NCBI RefSeq assembly: GCF_014898815.1
Contig: NW_026515543.1
Location: forward strand, 2,046,001-2,110,000
Length of the DNA: 64,000 nt
Direction: 5' to 3'
From: Panonychus citri
Taxonomy: Eukaryota; Arthropoda; Arachnida; Trombidiformes; Tetranychidae
Shown: positions 28,196 to 37,513 of the stretch, piece by piece
How the letters are laid out: the number at the start of each line of letters is the position of its first letter
Numbering within the stretch: position 1 is the first letter of the stretch
The notes under the pieces: model-generated
Database searches by the model: none
The model's input: only the letters and a program-made list of their open reading frames with translations
What the model was told of the DNA's origin: nothing
Translations under genes and position numbers: made by a program

Positions 28196-28403
28196 ATGTA
28201 GTGATCTCGATTCGTCGATGATATTTTTTTCAAATATCTCCCATCACTTGATAAAAGGTTAAATGATTAAAGATATAATGTTATTATGAAATAATAAAAT
28301 TATTAGAAGAACATTGAAAAAAGTATTTGTAAAATTTGATCGGTACATGTTGATTGGTGTTGAAATGAAATCAATACCTGTTGAACTGCGACCTTCGTGT
28401 TTA

Positions 28404-28430
28404 TGTTTAGTTGGTGAGAAAAACTAAACA
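28404..28430. repeat. Array-junction hairpin 1
   Basis: Perfect 9-bp inverted repeat TGTTTAGTT / AACTAAACA with a 9-nt loop. It lies at the boundary between units 1 and 2 of the peptide array. Confidence 0.85.
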
Positions 28431-28503
28431 AAAAAGAGTGAAAAGAAAATTTTTTTCTCAATAGTTACTTAATTTTCTAATAGATAGTTACACGTTAATA
28501 CCA

Positions 28504-28537
28504 GAGGAAACGATAATCTCGAGATTATCGTTTCCTC
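28504..28537. repeat. Perfect 34-bp palindrome
   Basis: A perfect palindrome centred on CTCGAG between 28520 and 28521, with no spacer: GAGGAAACGATAATCTC followed by its exact reverse complement. It directly abuts a second palindrome. Confidence 0.95.
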
Positions 28538-28569
28538 AAGTATATGAGTTGATCACCTCATATACTTGA
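28536..28569. repeat. Second near-perfect 34-bp palindrome
   Basis: Arms TCAAGTATATGAG (28536-28548) and CTCATATACTTGA (28557-28569) flank a central TGATCA, with a single mismatched pair (28549/28556). It overlaps the first palindrome by two bases, and the BLTP1-like frame begins at its right arm. Confidence 0.95.
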
Positions 28570-30146
28570 AAGCACTTGAGCCCATTTCCACTCAACCTTC
28601 ATCCTCGGGTAAAACCTCACCCCTTGCATCTGATGGCCACCAGTTAACTCCCGATGATTTTGCCAGACCTGATTTAATCACATCGGCACCAGCTCAATAT
28701 GCTGTCTATGGGTCTTTTCCGGTTGATGTTATTGTTTACCTTCACATGCAACCCTCTGTCCTACGATTTAGTTGTCTTCCGGTTTCTCGAGTTGAATGTT
28801 TACTTCAACTTCCCTCAGTTGATCTTGTCTTTTCATCCAAACGACTTCAAGATGAACTTGACATTAATTTACCACAACAACCTTTAGGTAAAAATTTTCC
28901 CTACTCAACATCTTGTGGTCCTTCTCGAACAGGTAACGTTAAACATGGCCATAAAAGGTCAGCATCGGATTATCGTCACCCTCAACATCAAACGGAAACA
29001 TCGATAGGTGGCCTAAGTATGACCGGTTGTCTTGCTGATTTTTCACTTTACATTTTCCACCCATACGGTGGACAAAAGAAAGCACCAGGCTCATCAATTT
29101 CTGAGGCCACATCTTTCCCTAACCCGAAATCAAACTCTGATCGTAAAGATGCTCTTAGTTTACAAGTTGAATTTGTTAAGATCAACATTTCTCGAAGTCG
29201 CCGACTCGTTTTAAGCTTGGAAACTTCCCCACCATCAATTATCCGATCATCTCATTCATCACAAGACAAACTTAATCAAACAGTTATGATACGATTCTCA
29301 GCACTTTGCGACATTGGTTCAGCTTCGTTTAAATATGATATGCGCCGATTGACGGAAACTTTGGCTTTCCCTAAAGCCTGGTATCGAAAGGCCATTTGGA
29401 AGCGTATGTTTTTGGGTGACCAAGGAATCTCTGGTCATTCAATTTTCTCCGATCAAGATTACAATTTATCTTCATCTTCATCTTCCTCACCATCAACATC
29501 AAGTTCATCAACGAGTATTAATGAATCAGGTTTACCAACTTCGTCCATCAAAACCTCAGGTCATTTTAATAAATCTCCAAATAGTCGAGGTAGAGATTCA
29601 TTATGGTTAAATATTCAAGATACTGATGTTCATCGTTCTCAACATGCAAGTTCATCCCATCGCATTAAACACTCTCACTTGCACTCATCAGTCTCATCGG
29701 AAGGTACAAATCAACAACGACGGATAATGACATTCAAGAAGGACAAAGGTACCAGAGGATCGGGCATAGTTAAACCCTCAACACCAACATCAACATCCAG
29801 TGGTTCGGGTTTAGTTGATTCTGGTTCACCGAGTAATGAGATTTATCGTCATCATCGTCATTGGCAGAAAGTTTTGCGTCTTGTATCGGGTGCATCTCTA
29901 TCCACCCTTTGTAATCCTCTGCCCACCAAGGGAACTATTCTTGGTGGTACCTTTGAACTTATTGGGAACAATATTTCATTGGCCTGTTTTTATGGAATCA
30001 ATTTCCGTTCCAAGTCATGGGGACTTTTCTCCATGTTGAAACCATCAATTTCCTTTGCATCGGAAGCTCAAGATGTGGTCAACAATGAGACAGGTTCATC
30101 GGACACTCATATAATTCAAAATTTTACCTTCTCTCTTGGTCGATGA
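28566..30146 (+). pseudogene. BLTP1: BLTP1 (tweek/KIAA1109) partial gene copy, intronless
   Basis: An open frame of about 526 codons matching an internal region of bridge-like lipid transfer protein 1, a giant (about 5000 aa) protein that moves lipids at membrane contact sites. The hallmark is DFARPDLITSAPAQYAVYG followed by FPVDVIVYLHMQPS and LPVSRVECLLQLPSVDLVFS, which I recall as nearly invariant in animals. The frame has no ATG at its beginning: it opens at the palindrome arm just after a stop (28545-28547) and ends at a TGA after NFTFSLGR. No introns or frameshifts are visible. It covers roughly a tenth of the protein and has neither the gene's start nor its end, so it is a captured or retrocopied fragment. 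Serine-rich runs near 29469-29520 are normal low-complexity linker. The intact frame suggests a recent event or residual expression. Confidence 0.8.
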
Positions 30147-30311
30147 GAGCCTAAGGCTCTGAACCTTACCATCCAATTCCATCTTCACCTTGATTTGATT
30201 TCCCCACCAAAAAAAATCTTCCCTTTTAAGAATACAATTTTTTGCTCTTTCAAACGCTCGCGCCATAGAATCGAGGTTGAATTAATTTGAGAAATTGAGC
30301 TTACAAAAATA

Positions 30312-30432
30312 CAGGGTGATAAGAAAGTTCGTGTGAGGGAAAATGGGGGTTAGAGATGCGCAGATAAACATTTGCATTTGTAAATTTGGTTTGACCCCCA
30401 ACCCCTTTCACACGAACTTTCTTATCACCGTG
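30312..30432. mobile_element. Mariner/Tc1-like MITE, about 121 bp
   Basis: Terminal inverted repeats begin CAGGGTGATAAGAAAGTTCG on the left; the right end is the reverse complement with one difference (CACGGTG). The element is flanked by TA on both sides (30310-30311 and 30433-30434), as expected for Tc1/mariner insertions, and is too short for a transposase. The flanks themselves form a further inverted repeat (GCTTACAAAA / TTTTGTAAGC, 30299-30444), so either the TIRs are longer than proposed or it sits in an older palindrome. Confidence 0.75.
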
Positions 30433-30769
30433 TATTTTGTAAGCCTTAACTGGGGAGATACTGAAATCTTATATGCTGTAAGTGCAAACACCTCTGGATA
30501 ATTAAATGTGAGTAGTTGATCTCTGACCTGTTTAACCTTGAAATTTAAAGTGTAAATTAATTGCCAGCAACTTGAAGATTTGTAAAGAGATAAAAACAAA
30601 AACATGTCTACCTTTGAAATAGCAACTTTTTAATTGTTTTCTTTTCTTATATTTTTTTCTCTATAGATTTAATTTGGATCATTTTTTTTCTTCGCCTTCA
30701 TCTTGTACCTTTGATTGCCTGGATATATCCACTTTCTGCCGTCCATTTTGTTTGGTAATTTTATACAAA

Positions 30770-31018
30770 ATGTTCTCATTGATGAAATTCTTGTTCGTTT
30801 TCCTTGGTATCCCTTTTTTGGTCAACGGTGGACCTTTGAGCTATGGCATTTGTCAAACGGGTTGTAATGCAGTCGCTGTTGCTTGTTATGGAGCTGCAGG
30901 GGCAACTATGGGTGTTACTTTTGGAGCTAGTGTACCAGCCGCTGTCATAGGTTGCAATGTTGCCCTTGGTACTTGTATGGCTGCGTGTGTTGCTGCCGGG
31001 TTCAGTCCAATACCATAA
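30770..31018 (+). CDS. Secreted Cys/Ala/Gly-rich peptide, copy 2
   Basis: 82-aa predicted secreted peptide. Residues 1-20 are a signal peptide (MFSLMKFLFVFLGIPFLVNG); the mature part starts GGPLSYGICQTGC and has six cysteines in a mirror-like order C-x3-C ... C ... C ... C-x3-C around an Ala/Gly-rich core (ACYGAAGATMGVTFG), ending FSPIP. I recall similar short proteins in nematodes, molluscs and other animals that databases label zygote-specific class V copy B-like; that label says nothing reliable about function. A 5' UTR intron lies at 30508-30666. The segment upstream of that intron, conserved in units 3 and 4, has been replaced by the inserted element, so its promoter differs from those of its paralogs. 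Confidence 0.8.
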   Translation: MFSLMKFLFVFLGIPFLVNGGPLSYGICQTGCNAVAVACYGAAGATMGVTFGASVPAAVIGCNVALGTCMAACVAAGFSPIP

Positions 31019-31219
31019 ATGGGGTGATCTCGATTTCGTCGATGATATTTTGTTCAAATATCGCTCATCACTTGATAAAAGGCATTTATCAAATGTTATT
31101 ATGAAATAATAAAATAATAAAAGAAAGAACATTGAAAAATATTTGTAAAATTTGATCGGTACATGTTGATTGGTGTGGAAATGAAATCAATACTTGTTGA
31201 ACTGCGACCTTCGTGTGTA

Positions 31220-31246
31220 TGTTTAGTCGGTGAGGAAAACTAAACA
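31220..31246. repeat. Array-junction hairpin 2
   Basis: Stem TGTTTAGT / ACTAAACA (8 bp) in a 27-nt element at the boundary between units 2 and 3. Confidence 0.8.
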
Positions 31247-32028
31247 AAAAAGAGTGAAAAGAAAAAAAAATTTCTTCTTAAGAGTTACCTAATTTCCCAA
31301 TAAATGACGATAGTTATACGTACGAAGAATGTATGGTCTCTGAGTACAAGGCCAAAACCCGTCATTTCCATAGACTCCAGTATTAAATTCAATCTGGTGA
31401 CACTTTTTTATCCCTCGTCAGACTTTGCTCATTAACAAATAACAAACCATTAAATACTGATGGATTAAAGTCTAATCTTTTAAAGCCGATTGCGTTATTC
31501 GACCTCGGCTGGTACTAATACTGGACAAATGGATTATTCAATATTTTTAATTTCAAGTTTAGATACTAAAGTTCATAACAATTCAAAGACAGTTTTGGGT
31601 ATAATCTGGCTTCAGAAATATCAGGAAATTGGCGTTTTTCCGATGGATCGATTGAAAGATCAATCTGATAATCAGCTTCTGATTAATTTAATCAGGCAAC
31701 ACTTAACTAAATTGATTTCATTTAATTGTTTACGTGGAAGAAGAAGTGACAATTGTAACTAAATGTGAGTAGTTGATCTCTGACCTGTTTAACCTTGAAA
31801 TTTAAAGTGTAAATTAATCTCCAGTAATTTAAAGATTTCAAATAGAGAAAAACAAAAACATGTCTACCTTTTAAATCGCAACTTTTTAATTCTTTTCTTT
31901 TCTTATATTTTTTTCTCAATAGAATTAATTTGGATTATTTTTTTTCGCTTTCATCTTGTACCTTTGATTGCCTGATATATTCACTTTCTTTCGTCCATTG
32001 TCCATTTTGTTTGGTAATTTGATATAAA

Positions 32029-32271
32029 ATGTTCTCATTGGTAAAATTCTTGTTCATTTTCCTTGGTATCCCTTTTTTGGTCAACGGTGGACCTTCGGGT
32101 TATATCTTTGCTCAAACGGGTAATGTAGCCACTTGTGCTTGTTATGGAGCTGCAGGGGCAACTATGGGTGTTACTCTTGGTCCTAATGCTTACACTTACA
32201 TTGGTTGTAATGCTGCCCTTGGTACTTGTAAGACTGCGTGTGTTGCTGCCGGGTGCAGTCCAATACCATAA
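32029..32271 (+). CDS. Secreted Cys/Ala/Gly-rich peptide, copy 3 (divergent)
   Basis: 80-aa predicted secreted peptide with an intact signal peptide (MFSLVKFLFIFLGIPFLVNG). The mature part differs from its paralogs: the CQTGC motif is replaced by AQTGN, a new Cys pair appears in ATCACYGAAGATMG, the middle reads LGPNAYTYIGC, and an extra Cys lies near the end (AAGCSPIP). The cysteine framework has therefore been rearranged while length and signal peptide are kept, which suggests either relaxed constraint or divergence of function. The unit carries the same upstream GTGAGT...CAATAG intron. Function unknown. Confidence 0.75.
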   Translation: MFSLVKFLFIFLGIPFLVNGGPSGYIFAQTGNVATCACYGAAGATMGVTLGPNAYTYIGCNAALGTCKTACVAAGCSPIP

Positions 32272-32468
32272 ATGTAGTGATATCGATTCGTCGATGATAT
32301 TTTTTTCAAATATCGCCCATCACAGGAAAAATGGCATTTATGTAATGTTATTATGAAATAATAAAATAATAGAAGAACATTGAAAAAAATTTTGTAAAAT
32401 TTGATCGGTACATGTTGATCGGTGTAGAAACGAAATCAATACCTGTTGAACTGCGACCTTTGTGTGTA

Positions 32469-32495
32469 TGTCTAGTTGGTGAGAATAGCTAGACA
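32469..32495. repeat. Array-junction hairpin 3 with compensatory change
   Basis: Stem TGTCTAG / CTAGACA, 27 nt overall. Compared with hairpins 1 and 2, a T in the left arm is C and the paired A in the right arm is G, so pairing is preserved by a double change. Confidence 0.8.
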
Positions 32496-33269
32496 AAAAG
32501 AGTGAAAAGAAAAAATTTTCTCAATAGTTACTTAATTTTCCAATAGATTACGATAGTTACACTACGAAGAATGCATCGTCTCTGAGTACAAGGCCAAAAC
32601 CCGTCATGTCCATAAACTCCCGTGTTAAATTCAATCTGGTGATACTATTTTTTATCTCTCGTCGTTCGACTTTTCTCATTAACAATCGATAACAATTAAC
32701 AAACCATAAACTCTGGTGGAATTAAAGTCTATCCGAACTCGGCTGGTACCAATACTGGACAAATGGATTATTCAATATTTTTAATTCCAGGTGTAGATAT
32801 TAAAGTTAATTACAATTCCAAGACAGTTTTTGATACTGCATCGGGTATAATCTGAATCGAAAAATATCAGAAAATTGGCGTTTCCCGATGGATCGATTGA
32901 AAGATTAATCTGATAATCTTATTTATTTAATCAGGCAACACAACTAAATTGTTTTCACTTGATTATTTACGTGGAAGGAAAAGTGACAATTATAACTAAA
33001 TGTGAGTAGTTGATCTCTGACCATTTTAACCTTGAAATTTAAATTGTAAATTAATCGCCAGCAATTTAAAAGTTTGTAAAGAGAGAAAAACAAAAAACAT
33101 GTCTACCTTTTAAATCGCAACTTTTTAATTGTTTTCTTTTCTTTTCTTATATCTTTTTTCTCAATAGATTTTAATTTGGATCATTTTTTTCTACGCCTTC
33201 ATCTCGTACCTTTGATTACCTGATATATTCACTTTCTGCCGTCCATTTTGTTTGGTAATTTGATACAAA

Positions 33270-33518
33270 ATGTTCTCCTTGATGAAATTCTTATTCGTTT
33301 TCCTTTGTATCCCTTTTTTGGTCAACGGTGGACCTTTGAGCTATGGCATTTGTCAAACAGGCTGTAATGCAATGGCTGTTGCTTGTTATGGAGCTGCAGG
33401 GGCAACTATGGGTGTTACTTTTGGAGCTAGTGCACCAGCCGCTGTCATAGCTTGCAATGTTGCCCTTGGTACGTGTATGGCTGCGTGTGTTGCTGCCGGG
33501 TTAACTCCAACACCATAA
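33270..33518 (+). CDS. Secreted Cys/Ala/Gly-rich peptide, copy 4
   Basis: 82-aa predicted secreted peptide, the intact version closest to copy 1. Signal peptide MFSLMKFLFVFLCIPFLVNG, then GGPLSYGICQTGC, ACYGAAGATMGVTFG, LGTCMAAC and a terminal LTPTP. It has the conserved 5' UTR intron (donor after TAAAT near 33000, acceptor CAATAG near 33168) and a 3' tail with a short stem (GATATTT / AAATATC) also seen after the other copies. It is the last copy; array homology ends about 220 bp downstream at the left arm of the junction hairpin. Cellular role unknown. Confidence 0.8.
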   Translation: MFSLMKFLFVFLCIPFLVNGGPLSYGICQTGCNAMAVACYGAAGATMGVTFGASAPAAVIACNVALGTCMAACVAAGLTPTP

Positions 33519-33744
33519 ATGTAGTGATCTCGATATTGTCGATGATATTTTTTTCAAATATCGCCCATCACTTGATAAAAGGTTAAATGATTAAAGATAT
33601 AATGTTATAATGAAATAATAAAATTATTAGAAGAACATTGAAAAAAGTATTTGTAAAATTTGATCGGTACATGTTGATCGGTGTAGAAACGAAATCAATA
33701 CCTGTTGAACTGCGACCTTCGTGTTTATGTTTAGTTGGTGAGAA

Positions 33745-36694
33745 AAAGAAAAGTGAAAATTGTCAATTCCTTTTTTATTCTTACTATTGGTGATTAAAGG
33801 TCATGAACATATTCAATTTTAATCAGTAATTATCTCTTTTCCATACTAACCTAACCTTGTCACTTTAATCCTTAACATTTTCATGGTGAGTTTGTGAAAT
33901 AATCACATTAATTGTTTAATGTTACGATATAATAATAATAATAATTATCTTTTCCCTCTTTTTTTTAGTTCGGTTTTTTTTTCAGGTCAATCAAATATCC
34001 TCCATTCATTAATAGTTGGATTTTTGGACATTTTTCTCGGCTGAAAATAATTAGCAAATTAATCATTTTAATTACAAACTCACGAGAATTAACAATGGTT
34101 GAAACAATAACAATAAGAAGACAAAAGGGAGGAGGAAAATTTAATTTTTCCATTCAAGGTTATCGACAATTTAATCCAACTCATGGTTACTTTAGATCAA
34201 CATATATAAGAGGAAGTGACTTTTCAATTCCCTGATTGTTAATCAAATCAACAAGAATTGTGATTCTCTTATTGTATTAGGCTTTTAATCCAGTGAACCT
34301 AATTTACACTTGGACTTTAGAACTTGTTTCTCGATTTAATCACAATGATCTTAACATTGTTCATCATTTAATGTCACAATGGACATTTAAGGTTAATCAA
34401 ATCTTGTCGAGAAAAAAAAATACTCGAGGAAAGTGACTTCTAATTTGTGTCATTCATGCTGATGAAAAAAAAAGAGTTCGAAACATCAATTCAGCAATTA
34501 GTTAATTGAAACACGATGAACATGATTTCCAGTGAAAGTTTGGACATTGGCGATCATTAAATTGGCCGATTCAAGTTAATCAGTCAACGGAATTCATTAG
34601 AAGAAATCAAAACAATCCAATTGAATTTGTTCATTATTAATCATCTGAAAAAATTCTATTAGAGTTTAATCACAATTAGTTAATCTAGATAGTGATTAGT
34701 TCAGTTAAATGGCGTTTATATTAATTAGTCAAGTCGAAAGTTCATTCTGATTAATTGATTGCTATGGAAAAGTTTGTTTACAATTTTCACTTTGATTTTT
34801 CAAACGATTATAACGATTACGTTAATTAATTACAATCAAAAGTTAATAAAGAAAAGAAATATTAAATTTTCCAACAAAGATTAACTGTAAATTGTTAGTA
34901 AATTATTGAATATTCAATTTGGGTCATTGAATAGCCACTAACCTTTAACCCCTTTAGGCTAATTAATTTAATTGTTAAATAGTCCAATCAGACATTGAGT
35001 TGAAAACATTTCAAGTTGAATTAAATGATTGAGATGAAGCTAAGAAGAAATTAACTAAATTGTTTTGCTTAATCTAAATTAACTTGTCTCATGAAACAGT
35101 TACAAGGAATCAGGTTAAATCCTTTTTGTTTCATCCTTAATATTGATTATTACAACAATTAGTAAATTGTTACCAAAAAAAACTTAATTACCCAATCAAT
35201 AATAATATTAGTAATTATTTTTGACTAATCATCATTTATTGATTGGAGATGAGATTGAAATTTGTTAATAGTTGACCCAATCAAATGTTGATAACTGTTA
35301 TTGGTAATTAGCGTATAAACAAATTAACCTTTCATTTGTTTGTTTACAAAGTTGATTAATTAGTTTTCTAATAAACAATTAATTTATTGGTAATCAATAT
35401 TGATTATTGTTTATGCTGGTGATTGTTGTTGATTTAAATTGTCTTCATGAATATTAACCGATCACTTTTGTCCTTTAACCTTAATTTTTTTTGATTTGTA
35501 CAATTTTCTCAATTATTGTTTTTGATTGAAGATTGAAGATTACTGATTAACGATGATTAGTTAAATTGTTGATCACCATAGAATATAATAATTGTTTAAT
35601 GATTATTTAGATTGTTATTTAGAAAAAGGAAAAATGTTAATAAGTAACAAATTGTAGTATTAATGACAACAATCAATACGTCAATCAACCGATAATTATT
35701 GTTGTTGTTTCCATTTGGTTGATGATTATTAATCAACTATTTGAAACTGATCATAGAGAGTTGGTTCATTGTTGTAACAATTAACTGATTGTAACGATCT
35801 TAATTGGTTAAGGTAAACAATTTGCTTTTGAATTAACTTTTTTCTTCTTCTTCAACTTACCTCATTCAATGGGTTCTCCTTAATTTAAATTCATCTTGTG
35901 ATTGTTTCCATTTACTTAATCGTAACTAATTTTTTTCTTCTTCTCATATTAATATCTTCAGTCATCCATGAGTTTGGTATACTAATCATGTAATCACAAT
36001 CAACAGGAGTGTTAATTGTGTGTGTATATTTGTTATTGTTGTTGCTGTACGATAGTTGAAATGGTTTTCCGTTAATTTTCATCATATTTCACCGATTGAT
36101 TCAAATTTACCTGGAAGGAAGGAGAATAGAAGTAAATTAGAAAGAGAACAAGTTTAAATTGATTGAGTTAATTGCGATTAACTTAAAAAAAGGAACAATC
36201 AAATTACCTAATCACAATCCAGAGGCAAATAAAAATGCACTTTTCCAAGTGGTGAATGTAATATGTTATAAATCAGCATGACTCCAAATCAGATTGATTG
36301 TTGTATCAACTACAGATCATTTTTAATTGTTGTTAATCTGATATAATTTGGCTCCAATATCACCTCCAATTCAAAGCCAGGTAAGTCTATCCATCAACAG
36401 GTAACACTAATTAAAAGTAATTGTAAACAAGACAAAAAAAAAGTGAAAATATTTTGTTATTGTTATTGAGAAACACAATTGATTAAAACATTAATTGTTT
36501 ATGATTGCTACTGTTGCTTTAATTAAGATCAAATCTTCACAATTTAATTACTTGTAAAATACCATTGAGGCCATAAAACAAATTAACTGTTCCCACTAAT
36601 TGTTCAATTCAATTAATCAACAATTAGAAAAGCAAAACATCACAAGAAAAGCAAAAAGATAAAACCAAAGGCACATAACAAACAGAATCCAAAG
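33745..36694. other. Intergenic, AT-rich
   Basis: No gene could be firmly supported. A minus-strand ATG at 34153 begins a signal-peptide-like run (MEKLNFPPPFCLLIVIVSTI) with TATATA about 50 bp upstream; it is treated as a weak candidate in the findings. The remainder is AT-rich with TTAATTGT/AATTGTTAAT words. Confidence 0.5.
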
Positions 36695-37078
36695 GTAAGT
36701 TGACTTTTTGATTATCCACAGATTAGATTATCGTGATTCCATTAAATTAACACCGAGAAGAACTAGATGAATAGAAGGTTAATTAGTGAAGAAGAAAATC
36801 AATTAATTATCAAGTGAGAGAATAAAAAATAAGAATAGAAAATAAAATTTTCTTTTTAGAAAAAAATCACATTTGTGTCACATGATTTTCCTTCGTTCTC
36901 ATTGGTCTTCACCTTAACTCTTTCTCTTTGTAGTCAATTGTTTTTCTTTGTTATTGTTTTCATTTCTAATTAATTAATTGTTCTTTTTTTTTATTCTCTG
37001 TAATTTTAAAATTGTTTCGTTTGTACAACTTAATTAATTTTCTAATTCTAATCAGTGTATTGGCTTTATGAGGTTGAA

Positions 37079-37513
37079 ATGATTCTTTTACTGTATAAAT
37101 GTTTTAAACTCGCGATTCTACTTACACTTTTTTCACTTCTTCTCACATGGATAAAGTGTATCAATTGGTTTATTGGTAATTGTTCACATACACTAATTGG
37201 TGCCTTTGAAATTAAAGATGAAGATAATTTTGTTTCCTGGGATTTTACTTCAACCCAAACAGTTGACTGGTCATCATCATCTTCTTGTCGGACAACCACA
37301 ACAACATCAGCTGCAACTTCAGCTCTTTCAACTTCTTCCTATCTAATTAAACACCAACACTCATTTAAACCTCCACCCGAACGACAACAACAACAACAAC
37401 AATCAAAGATGAACATGTTACCAACACCATCACCATCGATAACCAAACAATTAATTCCTGATAGTGCCAAGAAAAAGATCAATCCAGGACTTAAATTGGT
37501 TCTTGATTATTGA
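37079..37513 (+). CDS. Small predicted single-pass membrane protein, unknown family
   Basis: 144 aa from the ATG at 37079. The frame opens right after a good splice acceptor (CTAATCAG, 37055), and a matching donor with AAAG before GTAAGT lies at 36695, so a 5' UTR intron of about 360 bp is likely. If the exon contributes coding sequence before this Met, the protein is longer (VYWLYEVE). Residues about 1-34 hold one hydrophobic helix (LLYKCFKLAILLTLFSLLLT) followed by WIKCINWFIGN; the rest is polar, with Ser/Thr-rich and poly-Gln (about 111-116) segments and a basic end (KKKINPGLKLVLDY). I do not recognise the family. The codon content and intron boundary support a real gene, but the product is only inferred to be membrane-anchored. 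Confidence 0.6.
   Translation: MILLLYKCFKLAILLTLFSLLLTWIKCINWFIGNCSHTLIGAFEIKDEDNFVSWDFTSTQTVDWSSSSSCRTTTTTSAATSALSTSSYLIKHQHSFKPPPERQQQQQQSKMNMLPTPSPSITKQLIPDSAKKKINPGLKLVLDY

Larger units (their letters stand above)
28501..30497. mobile_element. Inserted segment carrying a BLTP1 fragment, possible gene-capturing element
   Basis: Relative to units 3 and 4, homology in unit 2 breaks near 28495 and resumes near 30498; everything between is foreign to the array. The segment starts with CCAGAGG (28501-28507) and ends with its reverse complement CCTCTGG (30491-30497), and both flanks carry ATA, which could be 7-bp terminal inverted repeats with a 3-bp target duplication. Inside are two near-terminal palindromes (28504-28537 and 28536-28569), an intronless BLTP1 fragment (28566-30146) and a small TA-flanked inverted-repeat element (30312-30432). 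No transposase is present. The mobile-element interpretation is inference, as such short terminal repeats may be chance. Confidence 0.4.
27039..33744 (+). repeat. Tandem array of four secreted-peptide gene units
   Basis: Four direct repeats, each made of spacer, 5' non-coding exon with intron, an approximately 82-codon gene, and a 3' tail. Units are bounded by a short hairpin: right arm alone at the left edge (27039-27047), complete hairpins at 28404-28430, 31220-31246 and 32469-32495, left arm alone at the right edge (33728-33736). Unit spacings between hairpins are about 1249 and 1259 bp for units 3 and 4, but 2816 bp for unit 2 because of a foreign insertion. Coding parts, introns, 3' tails and parts of the spacers are clearly homologous between units, so the array arose by tandem duplication. 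Confidence 0.9.

Noticed and set aside
37066..37299. Minus-strand frame opposite the 144-aa membrane protein
   Set aside because: It is the antisense shadow of the exon at 37056-37513, which has better splice and codon support.
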